The notes beneath the pieces are model-generated. The model was not told where the DNA came from, did no database searches, and was given only the letters and a program-made list of their open reading frames with translations. A stretch of DNA of 64,000 nucleotides from Cyanophora paradoxa (Eukaryota > Glaucocystophyceae > Cyanophorales > Cyanophoraceae), in contig QPMI01000273.1 of NCBI GenBank assembly GCA_004431415.1, positions 1-64,000 of the forward strand. Direction: 5' to 3'. Position 1 is the stretch's first letter. Each line of letters opens with the position of its first letter. The position numbers were made by a program, and so were the translations under genes. Shown piece by piece: positions 18,268 through 28,006 of the stretch.

Positions 18268-19324
18268 ATTGATTGTGCTTGCTCCTGCTTCTACCTTTGT
18301 CTTGTGGGTTGCCACCCTCAATACCCCGGGCGGCTCGATAGGGAGCGGGTCGTTCCGGGATTCGGGGTTTTCCATGGCGGGGACCCTGTGGGTCTCTGCA
18401 TGGTTGCTCTCCCTTTGCTCTTTTGGCGCAGGGGCTTCGGCCCCTGCCCCTAGCGGTGCGTACGCACATCACTACCTGTGCCAGGAAGGTCCCTGGCGTG
18501 CCTTGCACGTCCCTTTAGGGGCCTCTGCGGCGCTGCCATACCTTTTCACCCTGGTCCACGGGCGTGTCTTTTGCTTCATCTCTCTCTCTCTCCCTCGTCG
18601 ACTCCGGCCACCCCTATGGCTTCGGCCCCCCCACTGGCTTCGGCCCCCCCCTCGGCTTCGGCCACCCCATCGGCTTCGGCCCCCCCCCCCGGCCTCGGCC
18701 ACCCCATCGGCCTCGGCCACCCCTCTGGCTTCGGCCATCCCCCCTACTCCGACCGCCCCCTCCCGACCCCTCGCGACCCGCCTCGTCTCCGCACTCCCCG
18801 CTCTCTGCGCCGCCTGTCAGTGCCCACGCTCACTCCACTCTGCCGTCCTGGCACCTCTCCCTGCCCTGCCCCGCATCCGCTGCCCACCCCCTACCGCTGC
18901 CTCCGCCCACTCCCTCTCCTTCCTCATATCTTCCTCCTACCACCTTCTTCACCTCGACAGAAAGGGACACCGATTAATCGGGGTCCTGGGGCGCAGGTGA
19001 GGAGGAGGGAGGAGGCAGAGTGAGGAGGAGGAGGGGTGGCGGAGCGGCGGCAAGGGAGGGCGGCGGACTGCGAGACATTTCACTTCCAGGGCTCATGAGG
19101 GATGGAGGAGTTGATCAAGGGGTGGGCGCGCGGGTCTGGTTACGGCTATCACCGAAAACCATGGCTCCCCCACTCAGGCGAACCTCCCATATTGAGCGAC
19201 CCATGGCCGGCACCTTGCTAGCATCTTCGGCTAGATAGATGACCGGTCGGAAGGGCGCGTCACGTAGAACATTGATACATGTGCCGTGGTGTATCAATGC
19301 GACGTCCACTTTTGCAAAAAAAAA
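18268..19324 (+). other. Tail region of the C-rich element: tandem repeats, G-rich segment and a 9-nt A-run
   Basis: No supported gene. Frames are open in several registers because stops are rare in this composition. 18604-18745 is a tandem array of CTTCGGCCACCCCATCGG-like 15-18 bp units. 18,990-19,080 switches to G-rich sequence. AAAAAAAAA at 19316-19324 ends the segment and could be the 3' terminus of a retroelement, after which the base composition changes again. Confidence 0.4.
18604..18745 (+). repeat. GGCTTCGGCCACCCC minisatellite
   Basis: About eight imperfect head-to-tail units of 15-18 bp (GGCTTCGGCC followed by CCCC) occur here, including a 12-nt C-run. Translated in one frame this gives a G-F-G-H-P-I repeat, but the register changes between units, so coding is doubtful. 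Confidence 0.75.
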
Positions 19325-20642
19325 CCGGGGAGGTCGAGGTGGCCGGCGGGGAGCTCCCCGAGGGCGAGGCGGGGCCCCCCGGCTGGGCCGGGCGGTCGGG
19401 AGGGAGGGAGAGGCGCGTCAGGTCGACGGGGGGCGCCCTCCGCGCGCGGGCTCGCCGGGAGCTGTGCCGGCGGCCGCGGCCACGGGCGCCGCCGCCTGCA
19501 GCTGCTGTCAACGTCGATCGTGATAACTTCCAGAAGCGCCCTGCAGCCGACGCTGACGAAACAGATGCCGCCGAAGTGCAGCCTTGAATGCGCTCCCCGA
19601 ACCTCGCGCGCCCTCGCGGTCGATCGAGCTCGCGCTCGAAATTAAAGACGCGCTAGCGCTCAATCGCTGGCTTCGTGCGCCTCGCTGCGCGAGAGTCTGG
19701 ACGACTGCTGGCGAAGGCGGGTTCAACGGTTACTTAAGGAGCTTCGAGCTCGAGTGCTCCGGGGATCCGCGTGCGCGAGCTCGAGCTCCTGAAAGCGGCG
19801 CCGGCCGCGGCGCCGGCGGCCGCGGCGGCGGCGGCCGCGGCGGCGGCGCCGGTCGCGATCGCGAGCTCGAGGCCTAGGCCACGCCGCGCAGGACGTTCCG
19901 CTGATCGCCGCCTCCCCCTTCATTATAGACAATATCAGCTTGCCTAGTATTGTCTCAGCCTCCCCCTTCGCTGATCGCGGGAACCTTGCCTAGTCAGCGC
20001 GCGCTCGCGATCGGCTGCAGCTGAGATATCGATCCCGATCCAGAGCGCGCGAGGCGCGAGGCGAACGCGCACCTGGCAAGCTCATGAGCGACGCGTTGGC
20101 CGCCCTTGCGTCGTCCTCGGCCATCTTGCTTCGCGCTTCGGGCCGCGTAACCGAGGACGGCTTGACGGCTTGACGCTTGGGGTACGCACCCAAACGAGCG
20201 CTCAGACCGCGACGTCGACCAGGCAGCGTTCGCCCCGCGCAGCCGCTCCGTTCGATCCAAGAGACGCTCGGCTCGGCTTGGAAGGTCGGCCGGGCGGTTT
20301 TCCGGCGAGGAAGGCGGAGCGAAGTGGTCCGCCGACGCGCAGCCGCGTCGCGTCGTGCGGAGGCTCTTGGTGCATCAAGCGGACGTGCAGCGCCGATTCA
20401 GCGCTCCCGGCAGCGCGGCCACGTGTGAACGCGTGGCCGCTTTGAGCGCTGACATCAGCGGCTTGCCGCGCGAGCGGCAGCCGTGGCGCGACACGAGCGC
20501 CATCTATCGCCGGCACAAGCGGAGGAACTGCGGCGGACTCGCGAAGGACGACGAGGCGGCCGCTGGGGGCTCGGCGGGACGCCTCCGTTGAGGCCGCGGC
20601 GCGTTCATTCCGGAGGCGGCGTCGCGGCGGCGGGAAGCGGCG
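19325..20642. other. GC-rich intergenic DNA with a GGCCGCGGCG palindromic tract
   Basis: I see no recognisable gene. 19797-19858 is an almost uninterrupted run of GGCCGCGGCG/GGCGCCGGC words, self-complementary at many scales. The rest has open frames typical of 70 percent GC but no motif, splice-phase continuity or codon pattern I can support. Confidence 0.5.
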
Positions 20643-21999
20643 ATGGATGGCGCGGCTGCCAAGGGGCAGCTCGAGCTGCCCTTCGACCGCTACAGGCGAG
20701 CGCGCCGGCGGCCGGCCGCCTCTCCTCGGCCGGTCGCCCCGCTGACTGCTGCGGCGGCAGGTACTCGAGCGAGCTCTTCGACTGCTGCGGCGACTGCACG
20801 TGCCTCTACGCCTGCGTCTGCCCCCAGGTCCAGCTCGGCCTGACCGGTGCCCCCGCCCGCCCCCGCCCGCCCCCCAGCCCGGCCTGCCCCCCGCCGCCCG
20901 CCCCGCCGCCGCCCCGCCGCCCTCTCACGCGGGCCGCGCGGGGTACGCAGACAGCGTGTTCGACGGGAGCAGCGCGTGCCTCACGGCGGGGGAGGCCTGC
21001 CTCCTCGACGCCTTCTGCTGCATGGGCACCGTCGTGCGCGCCGTACCCCCCTCCCCAACCCTCTCCCCGGGTCCCGTACCCCTCCCTCACGCGGCCGGCG
21101 CCAGTTCATCGGGCTCGACCGGCGGCGCAAGGTGCAGCGCGGGTACGGTATCGAGGTGCGACGTACCCCCCTCCGCTCCCTCCCCCTTCTCGAACGCGTA
21201 CCCCCCGCAGGCGGAGGCGGGCTGCGCGGAGTGCCTCCGGATGCTCTGCTGCCGCGCGTGCGCCATCGCTCAGGACGCCCGCGAGGTCATGTGCGCCGTA
21301 CCCCCCGCCGCCTCCCCCCCTCCTCCCCCCGAGCATCCCTGCAGGCTGCGGGGCCCGGTGGCGAGGCAGCACCTGCACGCGCTGGCGGCGGGGTGGAGCC
21401 CGTCGTACCCCGACGCGCGCTCGGCGGGGGCCTCGCGGGCGTCGTCGGGCGCCTCGACGCCGGCGCTGCCGCCGCTGGCGACCACCTGGGTCCACCTCCC
21501 CGCCTCCCTCCGCCCCGCCCCGCCGGGCCACGTCCCCCTCTTCGCCCTGCCCCGCCCGCCTTCGAGCTCGCCGCCCCCGCCCCGTCCTCCTCCGCCAGCC
21601 CCCGCCCGGGCACGGGCACGGGCAGGGCCCCAGCTTCCTGCCGCCGGCCCCCTCGGCCCCGCCGCCGGCCCTCCGGTCCCTCCTCGAGCAGCTCGCCGCG
21701 GGCCCCGCGGCGGGGCGGCGCGCGGGCCCCTCGCGCGCTCCCTCTCGGCGCCGGCCTCGCCCTCGGGGCCGGGGCCCGGGGCGGGGTGGACCCGGCGCTG
21801 CCCGTGGGCCCGGGCCCCTCGCAGGAGGCCTTCGCCGCCGCCCTCGCCGCCCCGCCCCGCCCCGCCCCGCGCCCCTAGCGCCCCCCGCCCCCTCGCCGCC
21901 CCCGCACTCTGTCAACCACACCGCGACCTCGCCACGAGCGCGCCGGGCGTTGGGAGGGGTGCCGGGGTGCCCGCGGCCTGCTGGGGGGACCATCGCTAG
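20643..21999 (+). CDS. PLAC8 (cornifelin/Cys-rich) family protein, six exons
   Basis: Exons by phase and domain continuity: 20643-20695, 20761-20846, 20951-21033, 21105-21155, 21211-21290 and 21345 to a stop at 21999 (or 21878 in another frame). All junction phases agree; the first intron appears to be a GC-AG type. The encoded core has SSELFDCCGDCTCLYACVCP in exon 2 and CRMLCC-type cysteines with CCRACAIAQDAREV in exon 5, the hallmark end of PLAC8 domains (C-C-x-x-C-x-x-x-Q-x-x-R-E). PLAC8 proteins are Cys-rich, usually membrane-associated and linked to metal handling, cell size or calcium entry in plants and algae. The last exon is a long Pro/Ala/Arg-rich tail of uncertain frame, part of which is duplicated at 35.8 kb. 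Introns of 54-104 nt start GTGCG or similar and end in CAG. Confidence 0.78.
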
Positions 22000-22138
22000 C
22001 CGCCTCGCCTCGCCTCGCCCGGAGTCGCGCCCCGCGCGCGCGGCTACCTTCGTATCACCGACGGATCCCGATGCCTGTGCACGGATCCGGAGCAGAGCGA
22101 CGACGTCAAGCGCTTGCACGTGTCAACAATATTCATAC

Positions 22139-22199
22139 GTATGGCTGCCACGGCAGCCTTGCTTACAGCAAGCTAAGCACAACATGTCTTGTCATGAAG
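22139..22199. repeat. Split direct repeat A1
   Basis: This 61-bp copy is identical to A2 at 25959. It contains the small hairpins GGCTGCC-AC-GGCAGCC and CTTGC-TTACA-GCAAG. It forms the outer end of the element behind the recombinase gene. Confidence 0.92.
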
Positions 22200-22607
22200 T
22201 GAAGGTCTAGATTCGCGCTTGCCAAAGCCGCGAAGCTAAGATCATGACTCGCTCGCTCACAAGAAGGGCAAGCTGCAACTGCGCTCGAGGACATCAGCTA
22301 GCGCACGCTGCAGAGTGAGTCTTGCGGACGTAGAATGATTGAACATTAGTGATCAATTGTTGATCAATTATTCATCAAAAGATATCAATGGTTGGCACTA
22401 ACAATGGCTTAAAGATGACTGAAGGCATAGTAAACAATGGGCATTGCTAACACACATTGAAAGCGGCTAAGCAAAGCCGCTCGAGCGGCTAGGGAACAAG
22501 CCGCTCAGCAAGTTACACAGCTTGCCCTCGCTTGTGAGCGAGGGAGACAAGCGCCGACAGCACAGCAAAGGCGCACAACTGCGAAGCAAGACTCTAAGAC
22601 TAGACAA
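22200..22607. other. Untranslated segment between repeat A1 and the recombinase gene
   Basis: No ORF. It contains short inverted words (TTGATCAATTGTTGATCAA near 22350 and AGCGGCT/AGCCGCT near 22462-22500) that could fold in the 3' end of the transcript. Confidence 0.6.
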
Positions 22608-23609
22608 TCAACTACTGCGCCGAGTACGCGCGACTTGCTGCCGACATGACTGCAGCGAAGCTGACGGGCCAGCGTAACGAGCACCAGGCCTAGCCATGAG
22701 CGCAGCCAAGGGCGGGCGCTCAGCAGAATCGATATAGCGTCGGTAGACCGCTGACAACAAAGACCAGCGACCAACCGCTTGAACAAGCTCTTCAGGCACG
22801 CCCGCAGCAGCCAGAGCAGTAGCTCCACCGCGACGCAAGCCATGAGGTGTGATACCAGTGGCGTCCAAGCCCGCCGCGTCAAATGCGAACCGGAGAACAT
22901 AGGCCACGGTCTGAGCTGACAGAGAACGAGCTGCGTCCCGAAGCTGCCCAAAAAGAGGTGCGCCCGGATCCGCGAGCGCTAGAGTCCGCAAGTAGGTTCG
23001 AAACCAGAACACCGGACAGATGACCGACTCTGGGACGGCGCCCAAGACAACTTGCGCGCCTTGGCGACGACGATCGGTCTTGGAACCGGCAATGAAGAGC
23101 ACGACGCGATCCGCGCGGATGGACACATCTTGCCGCCGGAGTGCCACGATTTCGCCACGCCGCAACAGGCCAAAGAAACCGGTAAGCAACATCACAAGGG
23201 CGCGAAGGAGCTTGTTTGAGGGGGAACGAGCGTAGGTACGAGCAATCGCCTCCAGGTGGACGGACGTGACCAATGCAGATTGCTTTGCTGGTTTTCCACA
23301 AAGTCGGGCGATTCCTTGCAATGTTTGCAGCACAAGGGGGTGAGCAAATGCAGTAGTAAGCAACATCCTCTGCCTTGTCTGATGTAGCAGAGCAGAGTGA
23401 CACTGGTCAATTGCTGAGAGACCGTACTCTTCATCAGCAAGAGCCACCAGCAGTGTTGCGACGCCAGAAGCTGTTGGTGGCCAGGCTGGAATGCAGTGAA
23501 CCGCGCAATGGCCTTCATAGAGGACGACCCAGCGGGCGTAGAGGCTTTGGGTTCGCTCGCTCACAGAGTTTGTTCTGTAGAAAGTGACCCGGTTGAGCAG
23601 ATCAGCCAT
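22608..23609 (-). CDS. Tyrosine recombinase of the DIRS-order retrotransposon
   Basis: The 333-residue protein has the YR catalytic set: first Arg in LLRRGEIVALRR (R150/R151), Lys177 in AGSKTDRR, the box-II H-x-x-R in PHGLRRGG (H256, R259), Trp282 in GRWSLL where His or Trp is usual, and the nucleophile Tyr289 or Tyr292 in AVYRRYI. Residues 1-110 form the helical core-binding domain. The enzyme integrates the circular cDNA in place of a DDE integrase. It starts about 155 bp after the RT gene stop (23765) and is the last gene before repeat A1. Confidence 0.93.
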   Translation of the reverse strand: MADLLNRVTFYRTNSVSERTQSLYARWVVLYEGHCAVHCIPAWPPTASGVATLLVALADEEYGLSAIDQCHSALLHQTRQRMLLTTAFAHPLVLQTLQGIARLCGKPAKQSALVTSVHLEAIARTYARSPSNKLLRALVMLLTGFFGLLRRGEIVALRRQDVSIRADRVVLFIAGSKTDRRRQGAQVVLGAVPESVICPVFWFRTYLRTLALADPGAPLFGQLRDAARSLSAQTVAYVLRFAFDAAGLDATGITPHGLRRGGATALAAAGVPEELVQAVGRWSLLSAVYRRYIDSAERPPLAALMARPGARYAGPSASLQSCRQQVARTRRSS

Positions 23610-23764
23610 ACGAGCACCTGCATCACCAGAGTCAAGGGTATGTCAGACTACATTTCTTCTTCTTCTTTTTAAAGCCCCCACTCAAGCTTTCTATCCCTGT
23701 TGCTGGACAAAGTAAGCTGAGCAGAGATGAGCAGGAGTTGAATTCTGCAGCAAGAGCCTTCAAT

Positions 23765-25729
23765 CTACTCCCACGACACATAAAGAGCAACAAGAATCCA
23801 GGAAGGTAACTGTGCCGAGCGAGGCCCGCGATAGCACACGTCATATGCTGGGCCAAGCACCATTGCAGGTGCACGCAAGGCAAGCTGCAACTGTGGCCAC
23901 CATGGAGCTGAGGGCCACTGAGGGACAATAAAAACTGCCGAGGCCCTACACTGGCGGACATGTGACACAAGGTGCAAGAGAACATTTGGGTCCGGAAAGA
24001 CGTAATTACGAGCACCACGCCAGGTTGCTGTAAAGCAATCATATCCTTCAGCATGTCGATCATTCAAATCAATGGAAAAGTATCGATTTAGGTGAGTGTT
24101 GGCTGATGAGGCCATACGATCAATATCAAAAGGTCCAAATGTCCGACTGACCATGGCAAAATACCCAGGTTTCAAAGAGTAGTCGGCGGGGTAAAAGTAG
24201 CGACTCAAAGCATCGGACCACTCATTGTCAACACCAGGAATGTGTTCTGCTTCAATGCTGATGCAATTGAGCAGAGCAATATCCCAAATTGCTGCTGCAA
24301 CTCGGCAAAGGTATTCATGTCTTCCGCCACCATTGTTGATGTAGGCCACAGTCACTGTGTTGTCCGAGCGAACTAAGATGTTCTGATTGCGCAATAAACC
24401 TTGATAGTGCTGCATAGCGCGAAGCACTGCCATTAACTCGCGCCACGACGAAATTTGCTGAGCTTCTTCTTGGTTCCACAGGCACTGGAATGGGGCAGGC
24501 TCAAGCTCCCAAGCCACAGGTTGAGCATCACCAATTCGGGTAGTGATCCAGGCTCCTGCACCAACATGGCTTGCATCCGTAGTCAACACAAAGAGCCTTT
24601 CAGGCCGAATAGGGCAGCGGCCATTGTATCGGTGGATGTTGGCCAGCCACCACTCAAGTTCCCGACGAGTCTCATTGGTGAGCTCCACTGGATGATTCCA
24701 ATGCCATTCTCTTGCCACGACATTGATGTATCGAAAGAGGGACCTGGTCTTGATGCGAGCTGGAGCCAAGCCCCGTGCCATGGACACAAGGGTGCCGGCG
24801 ACCTTGGCCATTTCACGTGCAGATGCTGATTTCTTTTTCTTCAGAAGCCCTTTGATCAAAGCAAGCAGACGACCAAGCTTGTCTTGGGGTACTTCAAACA
24901 ACATGCGGGCGGAGTCCACTATGAAGCCCAAGAAAGCCACCGACTGTGCTGGGGTGAGCTCAGATTTGCTGTTGACCACAAGCTTGAGGGCAGCAAATGT
25001 TTTGAGGACGAAATCCCGCAATTCACAGGCCTTCTCGTAGGTTGGAGCAGCAAACCACCAGTCGTCAACATAGTTCACCACGAAGATGCCAAAGCGGCGG
25101 AAGTAGTTGACCACTTGTCGCATGATCTTGACGAATGCAAACGGTGAGTGCTTGAGGCCGAAGGGCAAAACTGTGTACACATAGAATTTGCTGTCAAACT
25201 CAAAGCCCATGTTCCGCCAGTCTTGCGGTGAGACTGGCACGTGGTGGTATCCAGATTCAAGGTCAATAGTGAACATGTACCAGCCTTGGCGCAGCATGGC
25301 TGCAACATGCTCAAGAGTCTCATACTTGAAGGGGATGTCCGGAAGGCCTTTATTGGTAGGCCGGCCATCCCAGATGAGCCGCAACTTGGATCCAGTCTTC
25401 TTGGGCACCACGGACAGTGAGCAGACAATGTTCACTTGAGCTTCTTCAACTTCTCTGATCGCTCCCGTGCGCAAAAGCTTCTGAATTTCGGTTCTCACAA
25501 AGTCCTGATGGTCCACAGCCGCAGACTTGTGGTTGGCCCGGCGCTCTGCTGGCAGCCGCCTCGCTCCTGACAAAGGGAAACCACGCAAGATCCAGTTGAG
25601 CACGACATCATTGGCTCCAATCGCTCTCCACTGTTGGACTGCAGCTTGAATGCAGGATGCAACAAAGCCTCCTGCAAAGTGAGGTGAGGCCTTGCATTGG
25701 CAGACATGCCCAATTATCGCGGTGCCCAT
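23765..25729 (-). CDS. Reverse transcriptase-RNase H of the DIRS-order retrotransposon
   Basis: The 654-residue polyprotein segment has RT motifs in order: LRLIWDGRPTN (res 116-126), MFTIDLESGYHH, VLPFGLKHSPF, and the YVDD catalytic box (220-223). RNase H follows with Asp385 (TTDASHVGAGAW), Glu431 (SSWRELMAV), Asp456 (RSDNTVTVAY) and Asp506 (EWSDALSR), all present. Residues 530-640 (FGPFDIDRMAS... VPQWPSAPWWPQL) are the conserved post-RNase H region of DIRS/PAT elements, related to the adenine-methyltransferase-like part found in some of them. The gene reads away from the internal B1-A2 repeat, whose edge lies 68 bp upstream of the ATG, so that repeat may supply its promoter. Confidence 0.94.
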   Translation of the reverse strand: MGTAIIGHVCQCKASPHFAGGFVASCIQAAVQQWRAIGANDVVLNWILRGFPLSGARRLPAERRANHKSAAVDHQDFVRTEIQKLLRTGAIREVEEAQVNIVCSLSVVPKKTGSKLRLIWDGRPTNKGLPDIPFKYETLEHVAAMLRQGWYMFTIDLESGYHHVPVSPQDWRNMGFEFDSKFYVYTVLPFGLKHSPFAFVKIMRQVVNYFRRFGIFVVNYVDDWWFAAPTYEKACELRDFVLKTFAALKLVVNSKSELTPAQSVAFLGFIVDSARMLFEVPQDKLGRLLALIKGLLKKKKSASAREMAKVAGTLVSMARGLAPARIKTRSLFRYINVVAREWHWNHPVELTNETRRELEWWLANIHRYNGRCPIRPERLFVLTTDASHVGAGAWITTRIGDAQPVAWELEPAPFQCLWNQEEAQQISSWRELMAVLRAMQHYQGLLRNQNILVRSDNTVTVAYINNGGGRHEYLCRVAAAIWDIALLNCISIEAEHIPGVDNEWSDALSRYFYPADYSLKPGYFAMVSRTFGPFDIDRMASSANTHLNRYFSIDLNDRHAEGYDCFTATWRGARNYVFPDPNVLLHLVSHVRQCRASAVFIVPQWPSAPWWPQLQLALRAPAMVLGPAYDVCYRGPRSAQLPSWILVALYVSWE

Positions 25730-25797
25730 CTAGCACTGCTACAGCTGATGGTCCATGCAGCCGCTGGCTTGAAGATGGTGACACGCGAACGGGAAGA

Positions 25798-25958
25798 AGC
25801 TTAGAGGCCTTGGCTGCGAAGCAAGACTGAGGCTTGTACCCCAGGGGCGCACTTATAACTTGTAAGTGCGCCCCTTGTACATATGTGCGTAAGCAAGGCT
25901 GCCTTTATTTGGCAGCCATACACTGCCCTATGCTACGCTGACGCTCACATAGGTTCGA
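25798..25958. repeat. Split direct repeat B1 with a 12-bp perfect hairpin
   Basis: This 161-bp copy is identical by eye to B2 at 27846. 25844-25855 and 25863-25874 form a perfect 12-bp stem (GGGGCGCACTTA) with a 7-nt loop, and GGCTGCC-TTTATTT-GGCAGCC forms a second stem. It ends exactly where A2 begins. Confidence 0.92.
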
Positions 25959-26019
25959 GTATGGCTGCCACGGCAGCCTTGCTTACAGCAAGCTAAGCAC
26001 AACATGTCTTGTCATGAAG
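25959..26019. repeat. Split direct repeat A2
   Basis: This is the second 61-bp copy of A1, joined to B1 with no intervening base. The B1-A2 unit lies between the Gag and RT genes. Confidence 0.92.
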
Positions 26020-26657
26020 AATATAAGAGTGAGCGTGTCAATGTGCTTGTTGGTTCAAGTCTTGAGCTCACATGCACACACAGTGCCACAATGCACCCAC
26101 AGTGCCACAACACATTTGCACAGGCATGGACTTTCTGGATGAATGCGCCAACCTGCGATATCAGCGGGAACAGTTGGCATCATGGAATCTTCGTACCCTT
26201 GTGTACTCCTCACCTGCAAAATGCACTAGGTTAATTTCAGAGCGCCCAGTATGCGATAGCGACACACGGGAAGGCCGGAGGGGGCCAGGAGCTCGACAGC
26301 CAGCAGCACTCCTGACCTGTGCTGGAAACAGGTCAGTTGCCGGGAGTCAGCTGGGGCTCTGCCAGGTTGGAGTCATCCAGACGGCAATATATGCCACTAG
26401 CATTGAAAAGAAAAGTAGACTACAATCACAGTCACACTTCACAGTGTTAACACATGCAAATGCACACAGGACCAATGCATAAAGCCACAGCACGCCGGCG
26501 CCACCACGGCTGGTAATGACTATGCCGCACCCGGCCACAATGCCGCACCCGGCCACATGTACACCATCACATGAAATGGAAGCATAATACATGTATTGCA
26601 TGTTTAGGGAAGCATACACGCACACTCTAGATCTTCTGAAGACTGCACTTGCATATG
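26020..26657. other. Non-coding segment between repeat A2 and the Gag gene
   Basis: No supported ORF. It contains short duplicated words (ACAGTGCCACAA near 26080 and 26100; CCGCACCCGGCCACA twice near 26523-26555). On the minus strand it would be a Gag 3' untranslated region. Confidence 0.5.
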
Positions 26658-27839
26658 CTAGCAATACTTATGCTTGCAAGAACACACCGAAACACTAGTA
26701 TCTAGCGAAATGCGAAACGAAAACTGCGCGTCCACACAAGGGCGCGCACGTCTACTTGGGGGGTCGCGCCAGCCGGGGCGCGGCTCGTTCGGGCAATCCT
26801 TCACGACATGCCCGGGCTTGTTGCAGCGGAAACACATCCCGCTGTTGCGCTGCGACGGCGGGCGATCGCGGCCCTGGTGCTGGGGCCGCGGGTTGGCGTG
26901 CTGCACATACGGGCGCCCGCCGGCGGCCTCCGGGCCAGCAATGTTGAGCGCGTGCGCCAGCGCCGCAGCCGTGCCCCGATACTCCTCTGGCACACCTGCC
27001 AGCCGCTCGGCAAGCTTGTCGCCGCCCTTGTCGCGAATGTCGATCCGCTTCCGGAGCTCGTCGAGGATTTTGAGGCTCTGCTTTACGTGATCGTAGCACG
27101 CAGTGCACGAAGAGCATCTCTTGAGCTGAAACTTAAGCTGCGATAGCTGCAGGGCAAGCTCACGAAGCCACGGGTTTTTGAGCTGCATAGCCTCATGGTT
27201 GTCTTTCTGCTGCTCGCCGAGCTGCTGCTGCTGCTGCTCTTGAAGCTTGATGACCGCGCTATCTATCCCACGCTGAAGTAGCTCAGCCCACGCTGGCGGA
27301 AGCGCACCCGCTGCCGGTTTGGTCGACGTTGGGGCAGTCGAGTTGCCAGCGGGTACAGCATAAGGGCCTTGAAGGTGACGGGTGAAGCCGGTTGACGGGC
27401 CAGCCGCGCCCGGATCCACTTGCGCCAAGTTCGGAAAGTTGCGCGCAGCCACTTGCTCTTCCTCGTCGTAGGCGCCACCGAACTGCTCACGCTGTGCCAG
27501 TCTAACGGCAACGTCGTCCTCAGGTTCATCTTCTGGGTCGGACTGCTGCTGGTCCGGATCCGGCGACACGGCTTTCTCCTTGCCTTTGCGAGATCGCGTC
27601 GGCGGAGGTGCAGGCTGCTCCTCCTCCGCACTGTCGTTGGCCGGAGCTTGAAGACGAGATGACGACCTCCGGGCCTGGGGCGCGGGGGTCGTCGCCGTCT
27701 TGGGTTTGGCCGACTTGCGCGCACCAGTGGCCGTTGACTTGCGTTTCTGCGCCGCCTCGGCACAGGCGACGAGCAGAATGATGGTCAAGACGACTACGAA
27801 CAGAGGGGCCCACGATGGGCTCCTCCGCGAGCGAGCCAT
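26658..27839 (-). CDS. Gag-like protein with CCHC zinc knuckle and an N-terminal hydrophobic segment
   Basis: The 393-residue protein carries one retroviral-type zinc knuckle, CFRCNKPGHVVKDC (residues 336-349), preceded by an Arg/Gln-rich linker and a helical region (res 180-305, poly-Gln at 200-206) that fits a Gag capsid-like segment. Residues 12-30 are unusually hydrophobic (LFVVVLTIILLVACAEA) behind MARSRRSPSW and look like a signal peptide or membrane anchor, which is odd for Gag. A basic and acidic low-complexity stretch follows (res 31-115). The gene lies between repeats A2 and B2 and is transcribed first on the minus strand. Confidence 0.88.
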   Translation of the reverse strand: MARSRRSPSWAPLFVVVLTIILLVACAEAAQKRKSTATGARKSAKPKTATTPAPQARRSSSRLQAPANDSAEEEQPAPPPTRSRKGKEKAVSPDPDQQQSDPEDEPEDDVAVRLAQREQFGGAYDEEEQVAARNFPNLAQVDPGAAGPSTGFTRHLQGPYAVPAGNSTAPTSTKPAAGALPPAWAELLQRGIDSAVIKLQEQQQQQLGEQQKDNHEAMQLKNPWLRELALQLSQLKFQLKRCSSCTACYDHVKQSLKILDELRKRIDIRDKGGDKLAERLAGVPEEYRGTAAALAHALNIAGPEAAGGRPYVQHANPRPQHQGRDRPPSQRNSGMCFRCNKPGHVVKDCPNEPRPGWRDPPSRRARPCVDAQFSFRISLDTSVSVCSCKHKYC

Positions 27840-27845
27840 GACCTC

Positions 27846-28006
27846 AGCTTAGAGGCCTTGGCTGCGAAGCAAGACTGAGGCTTGTACCCCAGGGGCGCAC
27901 TTATAACTTGTAAGTGCGCCCCTTGTACATATGTGCGTAAGCAAGGCTGCCTTTATTTGGCAGCCATACACTGCCCTATGCTACGCTGACGCTCACATAG
28001 GTTCGA
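27846..28006. repeat. Split direct repeat B2
   Basis: The outer 161-bp copy begins 7 bp upstream of the Gag start codon (minus strand), so it probably contains the promoter and leader of the genomic RNA. Beyond 28006 the sequence becomes host DNA. Confidence 0.92.

Larger units (their letters stand above)
22139..28006 (-). mobile_element. PAT/kangaroo-like tyrosine-recombinase (DIRS order) retrotransposon, 5,868 bp
   Basis: Split direct repeats in the order A1 (22139-22199), B1 (25798-25958), A2 (25959-26019), B2 (27846-28006) bound the element, and B1 and A2 touch exactly. All three genes run on the minus strand: Gag, RT-RNase H, then tyrosine recombinase. In split-repeat YR elements the B1-A2 unit serves to rebuild the ends through a circular DNA intermediate, and integration leaves no target duplication; none is seen here. 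All ORFs are intact and the repeat copies look identical, so insertion was recent and the element may be active. Confidence 0.92.

Noticed and set aside
18023-19023. Overlapping open frames over the CTTCGG minisatellite
   Set aside because: Three frames are open through the same repeat, register changes between units, and no domain or start signal favours one.
21106-22119. 337-codon minus-strand frame opposite the PLAC8 gene
   Set aside because: It is the Arg/Gly-rich shadow of the plus-strand exons, whose splice phases and Cys motifs are consistent.
26004-26482. Plus-strand frames between repeat A2 and Gag
   Set aside because: Short, overlapping, without motif; the element's genes all lie on the minus strand.
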